This document shows positions 12,589 to 24,352 of a stretch of DNA of 64,000 nucleotides, piece after piece; the first letter of the stretch is position 1; each line of letters begins with the position of its first letter. Source of the DNA: Saxidomus purpurata (Eukaryota; Mollusca; Bivalvia; Venerida; Veneridae); the NCBI GenBank assembly GCA_022818135.1, contig JAFMSR010000007.1:27011814-27075813 (forward strand). The letters run 5' to 3'. The notes below the pieces were generated by a model. That model saw nothing but the letters and a program-made list of their open reading frames with translations. It did no database searches and was not told where the DNA came from. Both the position numbers and the translations under genes were made by a program.

Positions 12589-12594
12589 ATTAAA
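12589..12594 (+). other. candidate poly(A) signal of lectin gene
   Basis: ATTAAA, the common variant hexamer, about 80 bases after the lectin stop codon. No AATAAA is nearer. Confidence 0.35.
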
Positions 12595-12979
12595 TCTCAT
12601 TTGTCACCAACGGACTTTTGAACAAAAGTGAATTGCAAAGAACAATTTTGACAATATTCTTAATTTCTTTAATGCCAATGTTCATAAAAATTGAAACTTC
12701 TGACAGTGTTTGTTTTTAAACCCGTTCCAAGTGGACTAGGCCGATTTTCACTTTGGACACAGCCACGTTTTTTTTTGTATATAGGTCCGTTGACACAGCC
12801 ATTTGCCGAAGATAGGGGTGTTTAGTAAACCTTACCAATCCGAAACTTACAATTAAGACCATGATCGCACTGCTCATCGTGTGACCAAAGACAACGGATA
12901 ATGTTTTAGAACGGAGCAGTGGAAATTTCAGAAACGCTTTTCAGTGTTTTCCACCTATCTGAGATAAACTGGTCAGAAA

Positions 12980-13085
12980 CCCAGAGGTAGTCTTGCGTGT
13001 ATCTGTGCTATACACCGGGCATGTAAAAGAACCAAGGAGTCTATTCGTAAAAGAGCTAGGGTCTGGTACCAAGATTCTCTTATAT
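12980..13085. repeat. SINE-tail-like repeat fragment
   Basis: Contains 'caccgggcatgtaaaagaac' and 'caaggagtc', resembling on the opposite strand the fragment near 61895-61945 ('ggcatggcccgaaaagaacc', 'caaggaaacc'). The shared core suggests a dispersed SINE 3' domain. The low-complexity ORFs crossing it are not genes. Confidence 0.35.
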
Positions 13086-13463
13086 CTGCTTATCTTTGAA
13101 AAAAAGGACGGCAATGGAAAAAGCTTACTCTTTAACTTATAAGTATTTTGGGATATTAGTATCAAAAGCGAGTCCAATGGAATTCTCAATTTGAGATAGA
13201 ACATTAGGGGAGGAGTTAGGAGGGCGATAGAACGCCCAAGTTTTAAATGTCCGAATCCGAATGTTACGTAATAGCAATTGCTTTTAGGCGAAATCTGTTG
13301 TTTTATTTATTATGGTAAAGGGTGTGAGAAATGTTTTTATACTTTGTTTATTTTTAAAATAAATTTAACCTAAAACATATAAACGGCAAATATTACATAA
13401 TTTTGTATAATTTTCGCCAATTAAAATGTTTGAACCGTATGTTCTACTTGTGACTTCCTGTAC

Positions 13464-14505
13464 ATGTGTAAACAATATAGCACGAACAAACATGTATGTA
13501 CTGAACATGCTACTTATAGCAAAGGACAAGAATGTACTATTTTAAAAGTGAATGGTAAAAAGCTGAAAGTAGGCACCCAAAAGTTCATGAGAGACTCTGG
13601 TTTAATTTCAAAACATGCTAATACTGTATGCCAACTTTGTATTACTTACGTGGAATCATTTTATGAACAAAAAAAGAAAGATTCAAGATGAAAGTTCTGA
13701 AAACTTGGCCAGTTTTATTGATGAAATTTACCGAATGAATAACGAATGTTTGCAAAAGGTCGCAATAACATTAGGAGAACGACTAAATGAAAGCATCCTC
13801 CAAGATGCTGTATCTATGCAAAAGTGTTATAAATGTTATAAAGCCATAAATGTTATAACAAACCTCAGTCTTGATAAATAGCTTCAACACAGAAATCCAG
13901 TTTTAACGTCATTTCTTATGTCAGCCGCCGGGTGACTTGGTTCTGGTAATGCCAAGAAATATAGATATGTTAGATATAGCTAGTTCTGTTGACAGTTTGA
14001 ACAAGGCACGCCATATGAATTATGTAGCCCCATTAGCTTTTGGTGCAAATTTAATTAGTTTTTAACTAAGAAGCAGCAAGTCGGCGTCGCAGCTTAAGAA
14101 TCGACTACAGGCAGCTGGAAGTTACACTACGCTTCAGAGATGGATTAAAGACTTTGGCAGTCAACAATGTACCCGGCCAAACCCTGTAGATATCATAACT
14201 TTTTTTGATAACAATCAGGTTATTGCCAGAAACTGGAGGGTGAATTATGGATACAATCTAAGGCTAGTGTGGTTACAACAGTAGTTAACATTGAACCAAA
14301 CTTGCAAAAGAAGTTACAAGTATGTCCTAATTTAAGTCCCTACCATTGGCTGCACAACACAAATATATCTTCTTTTGACGAAGCATTACGCATACAACAA
14401 GCAATGCGGGTGGTGAAAGCAGTTATGATGAAATGCGGAACAAATATCTATAGGAGCGACTGGGACATGTGTTGTCAAGTACTACAAAAACCGACGAGGG
14501 TTTAA
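13464..14505 (+). pseudogene. broken coding relic, unrecognised multi-copy family
   Basis: Three reading-frame blocks in order on the plus strand: about 13464-13680 (ends with CQLC, a possible zinc-binding pair), a frame change at the A run near 13668, then 13680-13860 (a helical, acidic stretch around NLASFIDEIYRMNN). After a stop comes about 14068-14290, with SKSASQLKNRLQAAG, a helix-turn-like LQRWIKDF and the motif FFDNNQ; another frame change leads into 14269-14505 (ASVVTTVVNIEP). The order and spacing are those of one protein damaged by stops and indels. No introns are evident. I have an impression of related uncharacterised multi-copy proteins in cnidarians and molluscs, but I cannot name the family. 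Confidence 0.55.
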
Positions 14506-14645
14506 TTGATGCAGTTGACAATACATGATCAGTAATAGTGTAAACATGTCATAAATATGTTAATAAAAAGTCAGTTTTTATAACTACCTATATCTCGATA
14601 ACAAGATATTTAAGATGATAATGAGGCATAATAGTTTTCACGATT

Positions 14646-14750
14646 TTTAGCTCACCTGGCATGAAGTGCGAGAGTGAGCTTATTACATCCACTCACTGCC
14701 CGGCACCCGTCGTACGTCCGTTAACATTTTCATTAAAAAAAACATATTTT
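14646..14750. repeat. end of a dispersed repeat ('ttagctcacctggca')
   Basis: The start 'ttagctcacctggcatgaag', followed by 'gagtgagctt' and a 'cgtcgtacgtccgtta' run, matches the opening of a common bivalve repeat class with short inverted ends. Only a start fragment is visible before unrelated sequence. Confidence 0.4.
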
Positions 14751-14859
14751 CGAAAACGACTACGCCAATGATTATAAAACTTTACAGGGGATATTCCTTG
14801 CATGAATCTTTTTATAGTTGTTAAAATAATTCCATTCCATGCAGAACAAATGCACAGGC

Positions 14860-15235
14860 TTAAAGGGACATACCCTATAACTGATGTCAAACTAAATAGC
14901 CTCCAAAACATAAATAATAGAATCTTTAGAAGTATCATAACTTAACATAAAAGTTTCAGCTTTGCATTCCCAGTCATTATCGATAAAATCAGCGGTTTAA
15001 AATATACTGCAGTACCGTAAACCATTCAATAAGCTGTGTAGAGTTGTTGTACAATTAATGGATGGATGCGATTTATTACAGAAGGCCTCTATATTGATTT
15101 ATTGTGGTAAAATGAGGCATTTTTCGCCATAGGTTCCTCTTTGAAATTGTATTTATTTATCATTTTACGTTTATTTAACACATACTCTTATGTTTCGAGA
15201 ATATTATCTGCTAGATGTAGGGAGTGCCCCTTTAA
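14860..15235. mobile_element. ~370-bp MITE family, copy 2
   Basis: Starts ttaaagggacataccctata and ends tgtagggagtgcccctttaa, forming a terminal inverted repeat of about 20 bp. The body has no coding capacity. Its last bases (cctttaaagg) are shared with the start of the next copy, so the two are fused head to tail. Confidence 0.85.
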
Positions 15236-15606
15236 AGGACCATACCATATAACCGATATCAACTAAATAACCTCATAGACATAAATAATAGAATCTTTGG
15301 AAGTATTATAACTTAACCTAAAAGTTTCAGCTATGCAGACCCAGTCATTATCGACAAAATCAGCGGTCTAAAATATAATGCAGTACCGTAAACCATTAAA
15401 TGATCTATGTAGAGTTGTTGTACAATTAATAGGTGGATGCGATTTATTGCATCTAAAGCCTCTATATTAATAATTGTGGTAAAATGAGGCATATTTCGCC
15501 ATAGGTTCTTCTTTGAAATTTAATTTATCTATATTTGTACGTTCATTGAACACACAATCTATGTTTCGAGAATATAATCTGCTATATATAAGGAGTGCTC
15601 CATTAA
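15231..15606. mobile_element. ~370-bp MITE family, copy 3
   Basis: Same orientation and body as the preceding copy; starts tttaaaggaccataccatat and ends 'aggagtgctccattaa'. More mutated at the right end than copy 2. Confidence 0.8.
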
Positions 15607-16564
15607 TCTTACTCTATGGTTATGTACACGCACTATAAGAAAAACACATGTTTCTTTTACGGCGCATGCTCATATTAGTGTTACATAGTAATTACATAGT
15701 AAGGCATAGCCTGTGTACAAATGTAGATGTGTTAACACAAGTATACATTCTACAGTTAGAGATAAACTTACATGCATATAGCACATGTAATAGATTTTTT
15801 GTTCTAGGTGCATGTGTGTATATCTAAATACTGTCATTTGGCATATACCAACAATGTTTGCTTAAATACATGAATATTGAATAATGTACCCAGATACACA
15901 ATTGTTTTCATTTGGCATATATATAGATTGTTTTTATTGATGCGCATGTGTACATAAACTTTAAATTTATAAACATTCATTGATCTAATACATTTTGATC
16001 ACAGAGATAAATAAAATCCACAGGTGCTTCATGAAGTCATATATCTACATTCAAGTTTGGAGAAATTTTAAACAAGCTATTTGAGAACACACATGCATTT
16101 AGATTTTGTTATGAACATGACTACACAAGACTGTTGCTGGCATTTTGAAAAGTTTAGATACAGAAGATCATATATATTTAATTGAAACATTTGCCTTGAA
16201 AATCATATCATGCATTTAAAACTTGACAAAAATGAAAGTTTTGAGTATGAAATTCATATTCTGCAGTTTATTTTACATATTTGTCAAAAATCTCAATAAT
16301 ATGTAGACTTTTTTCAGAGCACATATGTGTGTATGTCTGTAACTATATATTTAAGGTAACTGGAAACAAGAAAATACAATGTAGTACCAAACATATATAC
16401 TACAATGAACATACTATCAGTCAAAAGTTTTGTGAGGTTACTTATATATCTGAATTCAAAACCTTTTCCTTGAAAATCATATAGGCATCATAGACAGTAT
16501 TCAAAGATAGATTTACTGTCATTTATTGACTACTTGTGAAATACATGGTTTTATTTCATTTCAA

Positions 16565-17790
16565 CCTCAATAATATTATGTCATTCACCCATCACATTAC
16601 TATCATCTGGCTTGACTTGATACTTCTTCAGGTCATCTGTGCTCGATATCTTGAGTCTCATCCTTTTCTGTCTCAATGTAAATCTGACCATTGAAAGTCC
16701 AAGTCCCTTTCACATTAATTTTTGTACCTTTATCTTTTTTCATTTGCCTAGCAATGTGTGTTATGTCACTTCCAACTTTGTAAGATCCTCATTTATAAAT
16801 ATTTTCTCTTTCTAATCTTTCAAAACTTTTCTGCACTTTAGAAACTTAATTTTAGCCCTGAATGAGGTGAACTTCACTATGATACATCTGGTGGTATCTT
16901 CCTTCTTTGGTCCTTCTTTGTGACAATTATCAATATTACTTATCTGAATGTCAGCATCTCCCTTTTCGGCAATATCAGTTACTATTTTGGCAGTACTTTC
17001 ATTTGGTGTTTCACTATGTTTACTTATTCTTATATTGTTTTTATGCCCCCGAAGGGTGGCATATTAAAATCGCACCGTCCGTCTGTCCGTCCGTCCGTCC
17101 GTCCGTGCGTCCCCTCTTACAAATTCGTGTCCGGACTGTAACTTTGTCATGCATTGAAGGATTTTAAAATAACTTGACACACATGTCTAGCACATCAAGA
17201 CGACGTGTCGCGTGCAAGACCCACATCCCTACCTCAAAGGTCAAGGTCACACTTGAGTATGAAAGTTATGGAATCCTCTATATATGCATATATGCACACA
17301 TTCGTGTCCGGACTGTAACTTTGTCATGCATTGAAGGATTTTAAAATGATTTGGCACAACTTAGTGTTTAAAGTAATGGAATACTGTATGCATGGTTACT
17401 CTGTCATGCATGGAAGGATTTTAAAATTACATAGCACATTTATTGAGCACATGGAGAGGACACAGACTGTGAGGCACCTCTTTCGGGGGCATTCGTCACT
17501 TGTGAGGGACAGCTCTTGTTTCCTGTTATATTGCTCAGCCTCTTCTTGCTTTTGAATAAGTCTTCCCTGTGTTGATTTCTATTCTTGGACTTCTGTTCTC
17601 GGGCTTCTGTTCTCGGACTTCTGTTCTCAGATCATTTAGTTCTTTTGACATCTCTTTTGTAGCAGCTTCAACATTAGCCATAACCAGACAACTGATTTCT
17701 TCTTTGAGGGCTTCCTTCAGAATCCCATGAAAAAATACGTCTAGTTTATCGTATCACTCACTATAGTTTGATGAATACTTGTGGTCAGTT
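16565..17790 (-). pseudogene. L1-like LINE ORF1 relic, split by a MITE
   Basis: Read on the minus strand, 17790-17520 encodes a coiled-coil-like, Lys/Glu-rich stretch (EMSKELNDLRTEVREQ). After the inserted MITE, 17040-16565 encodes NIRIS, then IVTDIAEKGDADI, RCIIVKFTSFRAK and IFINEDLTK. Those are the order and motifs of an L1-type ORF1 RNA-binding protein (coiled coil, RRM-like and C-terminal domain with 'V-F-I-N-E-D-L'). Several in-frame stops and shifts show it is dead. No reverse-transcriptase part is attached here. Confidence 0.65.
17043..17520. mobile_element. MITE with atgcccccgaa ends
   Basis: Left end atgcccccgaagggtggcat, right end ttcgggggcat at 17482-17492 followed by a 'gacagctcttgttt' tail. 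The interior has a gtccgtccgtcc microsatellite and two related blocks around 'tgtccggactgtaactttgt'. It splits a LINE ORF1 relic. A diverged relative is at 36028-36583. Confidence 0.75.
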
Positions 17791-18160
17791 CACTTAGTAT
17801 CTTTCACATCTTTATACACACTTTCTCTTGAAGAACTGAAGGTCTTACATATGTTTTGGCATTTTTTTCAATTCTCAAGAACAAATTTGAATGTTGTTAC
17901 CGAGAGTGTTGATTCCTAGGATAATAACATTGCCATAGTTATAACCAAAAAATAACGATATGTATAACAGTTTCATTCATATTGAATATAGAGGAAATCT
18001 GTAAAAAAAACATATTTTTGAAAATCTAGTCAAAAATAAAAAAAAACATACCTTTCGATTATGTGTATCCTAATTTGTATTTGTCAATAACAGAAATAGC
18101 TTGGTAAAACTTATTTCCTATATGTTTTAAAGCATCCACACTGCGTGTTGAAGATCATTC

Positions 18161-18531
18161 TTAAAGAGACATACCCTATAACTGATGCCAAGCTAAATAA
18201 CCTCCAAAACATAAATAATAGAATCTTTGAAAGTATTATTACCTAAAAGTTTCAGCTACGCATGCCCAGTCATTAGCGATAAAATCAGCGGTTTAAAATA
18301 TACTGTAGTGCCGTAAACCATTAAATAATCTATGTAGAGTTGTTGTACGATTAATAGGTGGATGCGATTTATTACAGAAAGCCTCTATATTGATTAATTG
18401 TGGTCAAATGAAGAATTTTTTGCCATAGTTTCTTCTTTGAAATTGTATTTATTTATCAAATTACGTTCATTGAACACATAATCTATGTTTCGAGAATATA
18501 ATCTGCTAGATGTAGGGAGTGCCTATTTTAA
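18161..18531. mobile_element. ~370-bp MITE family, copy 4
   Basis: Starts ttaaagagacataccctata and ends 'tgtagggagtgcctatttta'. The body is collinear with the copies at 14860 and 15231. Confidence 0.82.
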
Positions 18532-19599
18532 CTATAAACCAATGCGACCTTTTTGAAGGGTAATATAACTTGAAAGGAAATAAATAAATAAGTGAACATT
18601 TTCACCTCTTGGGGTGAACATTGGAGTTGACACATTTCAGTATTTCACTTGGAGTTGAGTATGTCAGTATTGTTTGCCTACAAATGCCACGAGTACTTTC
18701 AGTGCTTTGATTATTTTTGGTTATTTATGCACGTTTTGTTCGTGTAATCACCCCTGCAGAATGCCCCAGAATATGTTTTTGTCCTTGACCTACCGGGCTT
18801 TGGCACCAAACATCCCTCGCGATTCTGCAGATGTCATAACGCGATCAAAAATCAAACGTTCGTTTCCCCTATAAAACAGTAAAACAGAAGCCATGTCATT
18901 GTTAAAAGTCCGCAGACTGTCCATCAGTATGTAAAAGTTATATTATCCTACTAAATATTCAGTTTCAGTTACGGTCTAGAAAAATGCTGAAAACTCAGTA
19001 GATTCTATAGAAGCCACAGACACTTGGTTTATAGAGACATATAGTGAGACAAATGTTTTTTAAAATGTGTCCGATGAGTGACTAAATCTGTTCAGTGTGT
19101 ATAATGGGTACTTTGAAAAAAAAAGAGAGACACTATTGGGCCAGAAGTAGATAAGACAGCCATGGCGTTCCATACGTGTGCATGGGTTAATACGCTTGGA
19201 TTCGTAATGTTGTGAATGAATTCATGTGATGTAAAACGAATCGTAGTGAAATTTTCTATACTAACGTCTTCCGGTATCGCCAGCAATATCAGCAACAACA
19301 AAAATAATGCGAATAGCGTTTTAATTGAGTAAAAAAGAACAGCGAAAATGTCATGAAATGCAAGGAATGCACGGAGTACTACAAGTTCAAGGAAGCAATT
19401 TCATGTAAGCGTATGAAATAGTACACCTTCGAACATTTTATTGTCTAAATTAACGTGTTAGAATGGAAATAGATTTCACTTTTGAGTGATATACCGGTTA
19501 GTATATCACTGTGTGTCGTTCAGAGGCTTCGTAATTAATAACTCAGGCCTTCGTGATTAGATTACTACGCATCTATATGGAACGCCTTTACTGTCTTAT

Positions 19600-20010
19600 T
19601 ACGTTGTATTGTAATATACGCAGTCCATTTTCATGTATACGAGGTACATATTTCATTTGACATGGTACATTCTTCATGATATACAGTGCCTTTTCCGTTA
19701 TATAGGGTGGTTATTTAATAATATGCAGTGCAAATACTTGAAGATACAGAAGAATAACCATTTTATGGTGTGCAAACAACGTCATATGCAATACAAACAA
19801 CATTATATGCAGTACAAATGACATTATATGCAGTCAATGTTTCGATACATGTGGTGGTATTTTGATTATACGCAGTAGATTTACCTTTATACGGTGTATG
19901 TTGGTCAATAGGTGTGATAGATGTTTAAATATATGAAGTGCTTGCGATTTATTCTATACGTGGTGAATTGTTAGTTATTTGTTCATAAAAAAACGATGTA
20001 CGCAATGCAT
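19600..20010 (+). repeat. 21-bp degenerate tandem repeat, left arm
   Basis: Units such as cattatatgcagtacaaatg repeat every 21 bp with strong sequence drift. Because 21 is a multiple of 3, translations show a heptad-like echo, which is not a real protein. Confidence 0.75.
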
Positions 20011-21086
20011 TTGGCAATATACATGGCGGAAACGGCATTTTCTTTTTTATTATGTTCGGTCCATTCTACTATATGCATGGTGTGCGGTGCACTTTTCATT
20101 ACGATGATCATACTTTCTAAGTATTTATCCGGAAAATACCGAGTAAAACAGAAAGATATTACTATAAATAGCGGTCACGTCATCAACCATAGACGTGCGT
20201 AATGTATAACGCTACCGAGTCCATATCTCAATATGCATTGAAACTTATAGGTCTATTACTAACATCAAATCGAATTTTCTTTTAAATCTGGAATGGTAAC
20301 GGGTGTCTTCTCTAAAGGAAAAATATGACATACTGCATTGAATGTGACCTTATTGTGTTGATAATTTGAGTTTAACAAAAGAATTAATGAATTATAATTT
20401 GCCTTTTCAGAAACGAAAGTAGGTTTTCCCATTTTCAAATATCTTTGTATTTTCCAGAAATCTCCCAGAGAGAGGCTGTAAATAAGTTAAGTACATAAAT
20501 AAGAATGCCTATTTTGAATTAGAATTGAAGAAGTTTACTTCCAATGATGTGCAAAGTATCTGTCTGACTGTTTACAACATTCAATAAAGCGAAAGTAGGA
20601 CAAAAAGACCACCCAGGTCAATCTTAAGGAAATACACAAACATTCACTCGTTTTTCTGCAGCTGTATTTCAAACAGGGAAATACTCCACGGCTATTCTAA
20701 AGTTTTAGAAGCCAGTTTCAAACTGTGTTTCCCTGTTACAATTCCAGATATAAAAGAAAATTCAAATTGGCGTTAGTAATGGACCTTTAAATAACCAAGA
20801 AAGAAGGTTCTTACTATACATCAAGTAGTTACTGAGATATGGACGTAAACGTATTTGCACGCAAAACTTAAACCAGAATGTCCAAGTCGAAAAATAAAGG
20901 GCCATAAGATAGAGTTTTCTAACTTGATTATTTACGTAGGTGTGATGGCTGGAAAAGCCTTGTATAAAGTTTAATGCAATACATCAAGTAGTTATTGAGA
21001 TATGGACTTTAATGTAGTTGCATGCAAAACTTTAACCAGAAGTTCTTACTAGTCGAGAAAAGGGGCCATACTTTGCATTATCTGCA

Positions 21087-21253
21087 AGATAAAGTGAATC
21101 TAGCATGTTCATGAGTTGTGGATAATGAAATCCCACCAGAAGGTTGAGATACGTCCCAAAAACGAGGCTCTGCCGTGTTTTTTGGGACGCATCTCAACCC
21201 GTGGTTGGGATTTCCTTATCCACAACTCAATGGACATGCTAGATTTACTTTCT
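21087..21253. repeat. imperfect palindrome / hairpin element, copy 1
   Basis: agataaagtgaatctagcat at the left is matched by the inverted atgctagatttactttct at the right, with further paired blocks (gagttgtggataa, ggttgagat, cgtcccaaaaa) toward the centre near 21170. It can fold into one long hairpin. Confidence 0.85.
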
Positions 21254-21837
21254 CTCCGTTTTAATCGCATTTTCATCGCAGGGACAAGAGTGATTCTTTC
21301 TCCTTATATTATTCTATTTTATTCCGTGTACAGTCCAATCTCTCTACTTCCTAAGAACAAAAACCTCTCTACAAAGACAGATGTTTTATTTCCCAAAGCA
21401 GTTATATCTGAACAAATTAACCTCCCCAGAGCTACAACCACTCCACAGCAAACAAAAATTGATATTCCCTTTGGTGTTGTTGTGGAGAGGTTGCACTGTA
21501 TTGCAAAGTTATACTCACTTGAGCCGAAGCACTTTTTCTCCGCTACACAAAACAATTCAAACATATTTCCCTGTTAAAATCTGCATTGAATAAAAAAAGA
21601 AACAAGCACTTCCAATCAATATTATACAAGAAACAACAGTGTAATCAAATAGCTGTTTCAAATAAATTCTTTAAAACTGTAACCTTCAATTTTACCTATT
21701 CAAATTTCAATGTAAATGTTTAGATTTACTTTGGAATTGAAGATGCCACCATTAGTAGTGCTTGCCTTGACCATATAGTATTGCATTCTCGGCATATCAT
21801 ATAGATCTAACCATTGCTAACGCAAGCGTAAAAACAG

Positions 21838-22425
21838 CATGGAGATGAAAAAATGAAATAAACTTTTTCTCGAATTTTACTTCAAAACTGCTATAGATGG
21901 ATATACAATGATCTAACTAAGAAAATGAATACCAACAACGCTATGTTTATTTCAAAAATAAAAAAATACAGTCATTTTTCGATTTTAATGTGATGCGCTG
22001 GCTGCTTATAATTTACGTAAAATGAGAGATAAAGTGAATCTAACATGTTCATGAGTTGTGGATAAGGAAATCCCACCCGAGGGTTGAGATACGTCCAAAA
22101 ACGAGGCTCTGCCGAGTTTTTTTTGACGTTTCTCAACCTGAGGGTGGGATTTCCTTATCCACAACTCAATGGACATGATAGATTTATTTTCTCACCATTT
22201 AAATCGCATTTTCACACATGTAAGATGAAGTTAGTGCAAATACAGGATGGGGATGAAAAAATGAAAATCAACTTTTTCTCGAATTTTACTTCAAAACTGC
22301 TATAGATGGATAGAAAATGATCTAACTAAGAAAATGAATACCAACAACCCTATGTTTATTTCAAAAATAACAATTTTACAGTCATTTTTCGATTTTTATG
22401 TCTGCTTACAATTAACGTAAAAATA
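21838..22425 (+). repeat. direct repeat pair around hairpin copy 2
   Basis: The block at 21838-22015 ('gatgaaaaaatgaaa', 'ctgctatagatggata', 'tcatttttcgatttt') recurs at about 22248-22425. Together with the hairpins this suggests a two-part unit (hairpin plus block) duplicated in tandem. Confidence 0.8.
22027..22192. repeat. imperfect palindrome / hairpin element, copy 2
   Basis: Same hairpin family as 21087-21253, in the same orientation and about 90% alike by eye. Both lie inside the loop of the foldback element. Confidence 0.85.
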
Positions 22426-22729
22426 GTCCGGCAGCGATGTGAGATAAGCGATGTGAGATAAGTTTATCTCACATGGGTAAATGCGCGGAAATATGTATCC
22501 CATAGGTGAGAAAAGGTTATCTATCCCCGGTAAATGAGCGGAGATCTCATAGGTGTGAAAAAGTTAAGTTATTGAAATAGGTGTGATGGTCTGGAAGCCT
22601 CGTTTAAAGTTTGATGTAAAACATCCAGTAGATTTCGGTAGCGCTTGATGATGTGACCGCTATTTATATATATCTGCTTCCTCGGTAATTTCCGGCTAAG
22701 TAATTCCGGAGAATGCCGGAAAGTACCAT

Positions 22730-23260
22730 CATCATAATGAAAAATGTACCGCATATAATGCTGTATACGCCGTGTATTTATAAAGTAGTAGAATGGACCG
22801 AATATAATAAAAAAGTAAATGTCGTTTCCGCCATGTATATTGCCAAATGCATTGCGTACAGTGTTTTTTATGAACAAATAAATAATGATTCACCACGTAT
22901 AGAATTAATCGCAAGCACTTCATATATTTAAACATCTATCACACCTATTGAAAAACATACACCGTATAAAGGTAAAACTACTGCGTATTATCAAAATACC
23001 ACCACATGTATCGAAACATTGACTGCATATAATGTCATTTGTACTGCATATAATGTTGTATGTATTGCATATGGCGTTGTTTCCACACCATATAATGGTT
23101 ATTCTACTGTATCTACACATTTCTGCACGGCATATGATTAACAACCACCATATATAACGGAAAAGGCACTGTATATCATGAAGAATGTACCATGTCAAAT
23201 TAAAGATGTACCTCGTATACATGAAAATGTACTGCGTATAATACAATACAACATGATAAG
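22730..23260 (+). repeat. 21-bp degenerate tandem repeat, right arm
   Basis: Mirror of the left-arm array. At least fifteen units are in register, near consensus gtactgcatataatgnaaat; units differ at up to about half of positions, yet the spacing stays at 21. Only a few spacings break the rule (near 22810-22960 and 23110-23140). Confidence 0.78.
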
Positions 23261-24067
23261 ACAGTAAAGGCGTTCCATACATCTACATTCCACACAGTGA
23301 TATACTAACCGGTATATCACTCAAAGGTGAAATCTATTTCCTAAATCAAACAAATAAATATGTCAGTAAGATTATGTTATTCCTTATATACTAAAGGAGA
23401 ACGTTTTTCCTACACTACTGCATACAGCTGAAAGTTCAAGAAACTTTACAATAGCACTTCATTTCTTTAATGTAGCAAGTCTTTTGACAGATCTGTGAAG
23501 AGATCAATTTTCACTTTCTTACCGTTAAAATGCAAGCTACCTTACATATACATGTATTACATTGCCGAGGATGAACAATACATGCAAGTGACAGTTCAAA
23601 AATATTCATTTGGTTACACGTTCATATATAACGCACGAAAATGTGCACGCCTGGTTCAGAGCACAGTATTGATCTGTGCAACAAGCACAGCAAATGAAAT
23701 ACCCGCAAGTAAATATTTAATGGCTTTGTCCCATTCAGGTATTGCTGAGCGTTAATTCCCATCGGTTCTTTTTAACGATTAATGTCGGTAATTGCCATGC
23801 TAATATTTGTTTGCCAGTGTCAACACAGCTACTGGGGTAGAATTTGCCCGCGGCAATTTCAATTGAAACGATAACAATGGTGGTGTTATTATAACACGAT
23901 ACGTTTAGTCTACTACACATAAAATTTCATTTAAACACAGTTTTTATCTTGTCATTTTTATACCGTTATATGTGAGAAGGACTAACCCACTTCCATGGAA
24001 ATAAATTTTGCAGTTCAGTTTGGAGTTCATTAGTGTTCGTAGCATAGACGTACGGAGTGAAAATAAA

Positions 24068-24116
24068 ATGCGAAAACAGAAGTTGAGGATACTTCTTCTA
24101 TGCATTGCTCTGTTTG
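24068..24116 (+). CDS. candidate alternative first exon A (membrane anchor)
   Basis: ATG, then a basic N-terminus (MRKQKLR) and a hydrophobic run (ILLLCIALF), ending in phase 1 at a GTAAGC donor. Phase and layout fit the acceptor at 42090 of the sulfotransferase gene, as do four other such exons downstream. Type II Golgi enzymes begin like this. The distance (18 kb) and lack of transcript evidence keep this tentative. It lies just before the first large duplicated unit. Confidence 0.45.
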
Positions 24117-24352
24117 GTAAGCTAGATCTTGAGTTATTTATACTTGTGTTCTTCAGCAGCACCGATTTAGTGTGTATTTGGAATGGGTTTGTTTTTTTGC
24201 ATTGAAGAGACAAATTGTTTTAGCACAGAATACGGCTTATTGTTCTGTTATCAACTGGTGTATACAAGTAAGTTAGCAAGGAAGTAAGGAAGCAAGCAAG
24301 CAAGTAGTTTGTTATTGTGACATGTGCATAATTTAAAAAAGTCATACGACAT

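Larger units (their letters stand above)
19465..23341. mobile_element. foldback-type element with ~700-bp inverted arms
   Basis: The left arm (19465-about 20190) reappears inverted at about 22640-23341. Examples are ggaaatagatttcac versus gtgaaatctatttcc, and 'ggaacgcctttactgtctta' in both. The arms are mostly made of a degenerate 21-bp tandem repeat. Between them lie 2.4 kb with no coding ORF but with two hairpin repeats and a direct repeat. Long inverted arms made of short tandem repeats are the defining trait of foldback (FB/TU-like) elements. No clear target duplication is seen at the edges, and the left arm carries about 50 extra bases near 19515-19565. Confidence 0.7.

Noticed and set aside
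12941..13204. 87-residue minus-strand ORF as a gene
   Set aside because: It overlaps a SINE-tail-like repeat and has no family features or splice context.
22920..23282. 120-residue minus-strand ORF with 7-residue periodicity
   Set aside because: The heptad is a by-product of the 21-bp DNA period of the foldback arm, and the mirrored arm has stops in the same frame.
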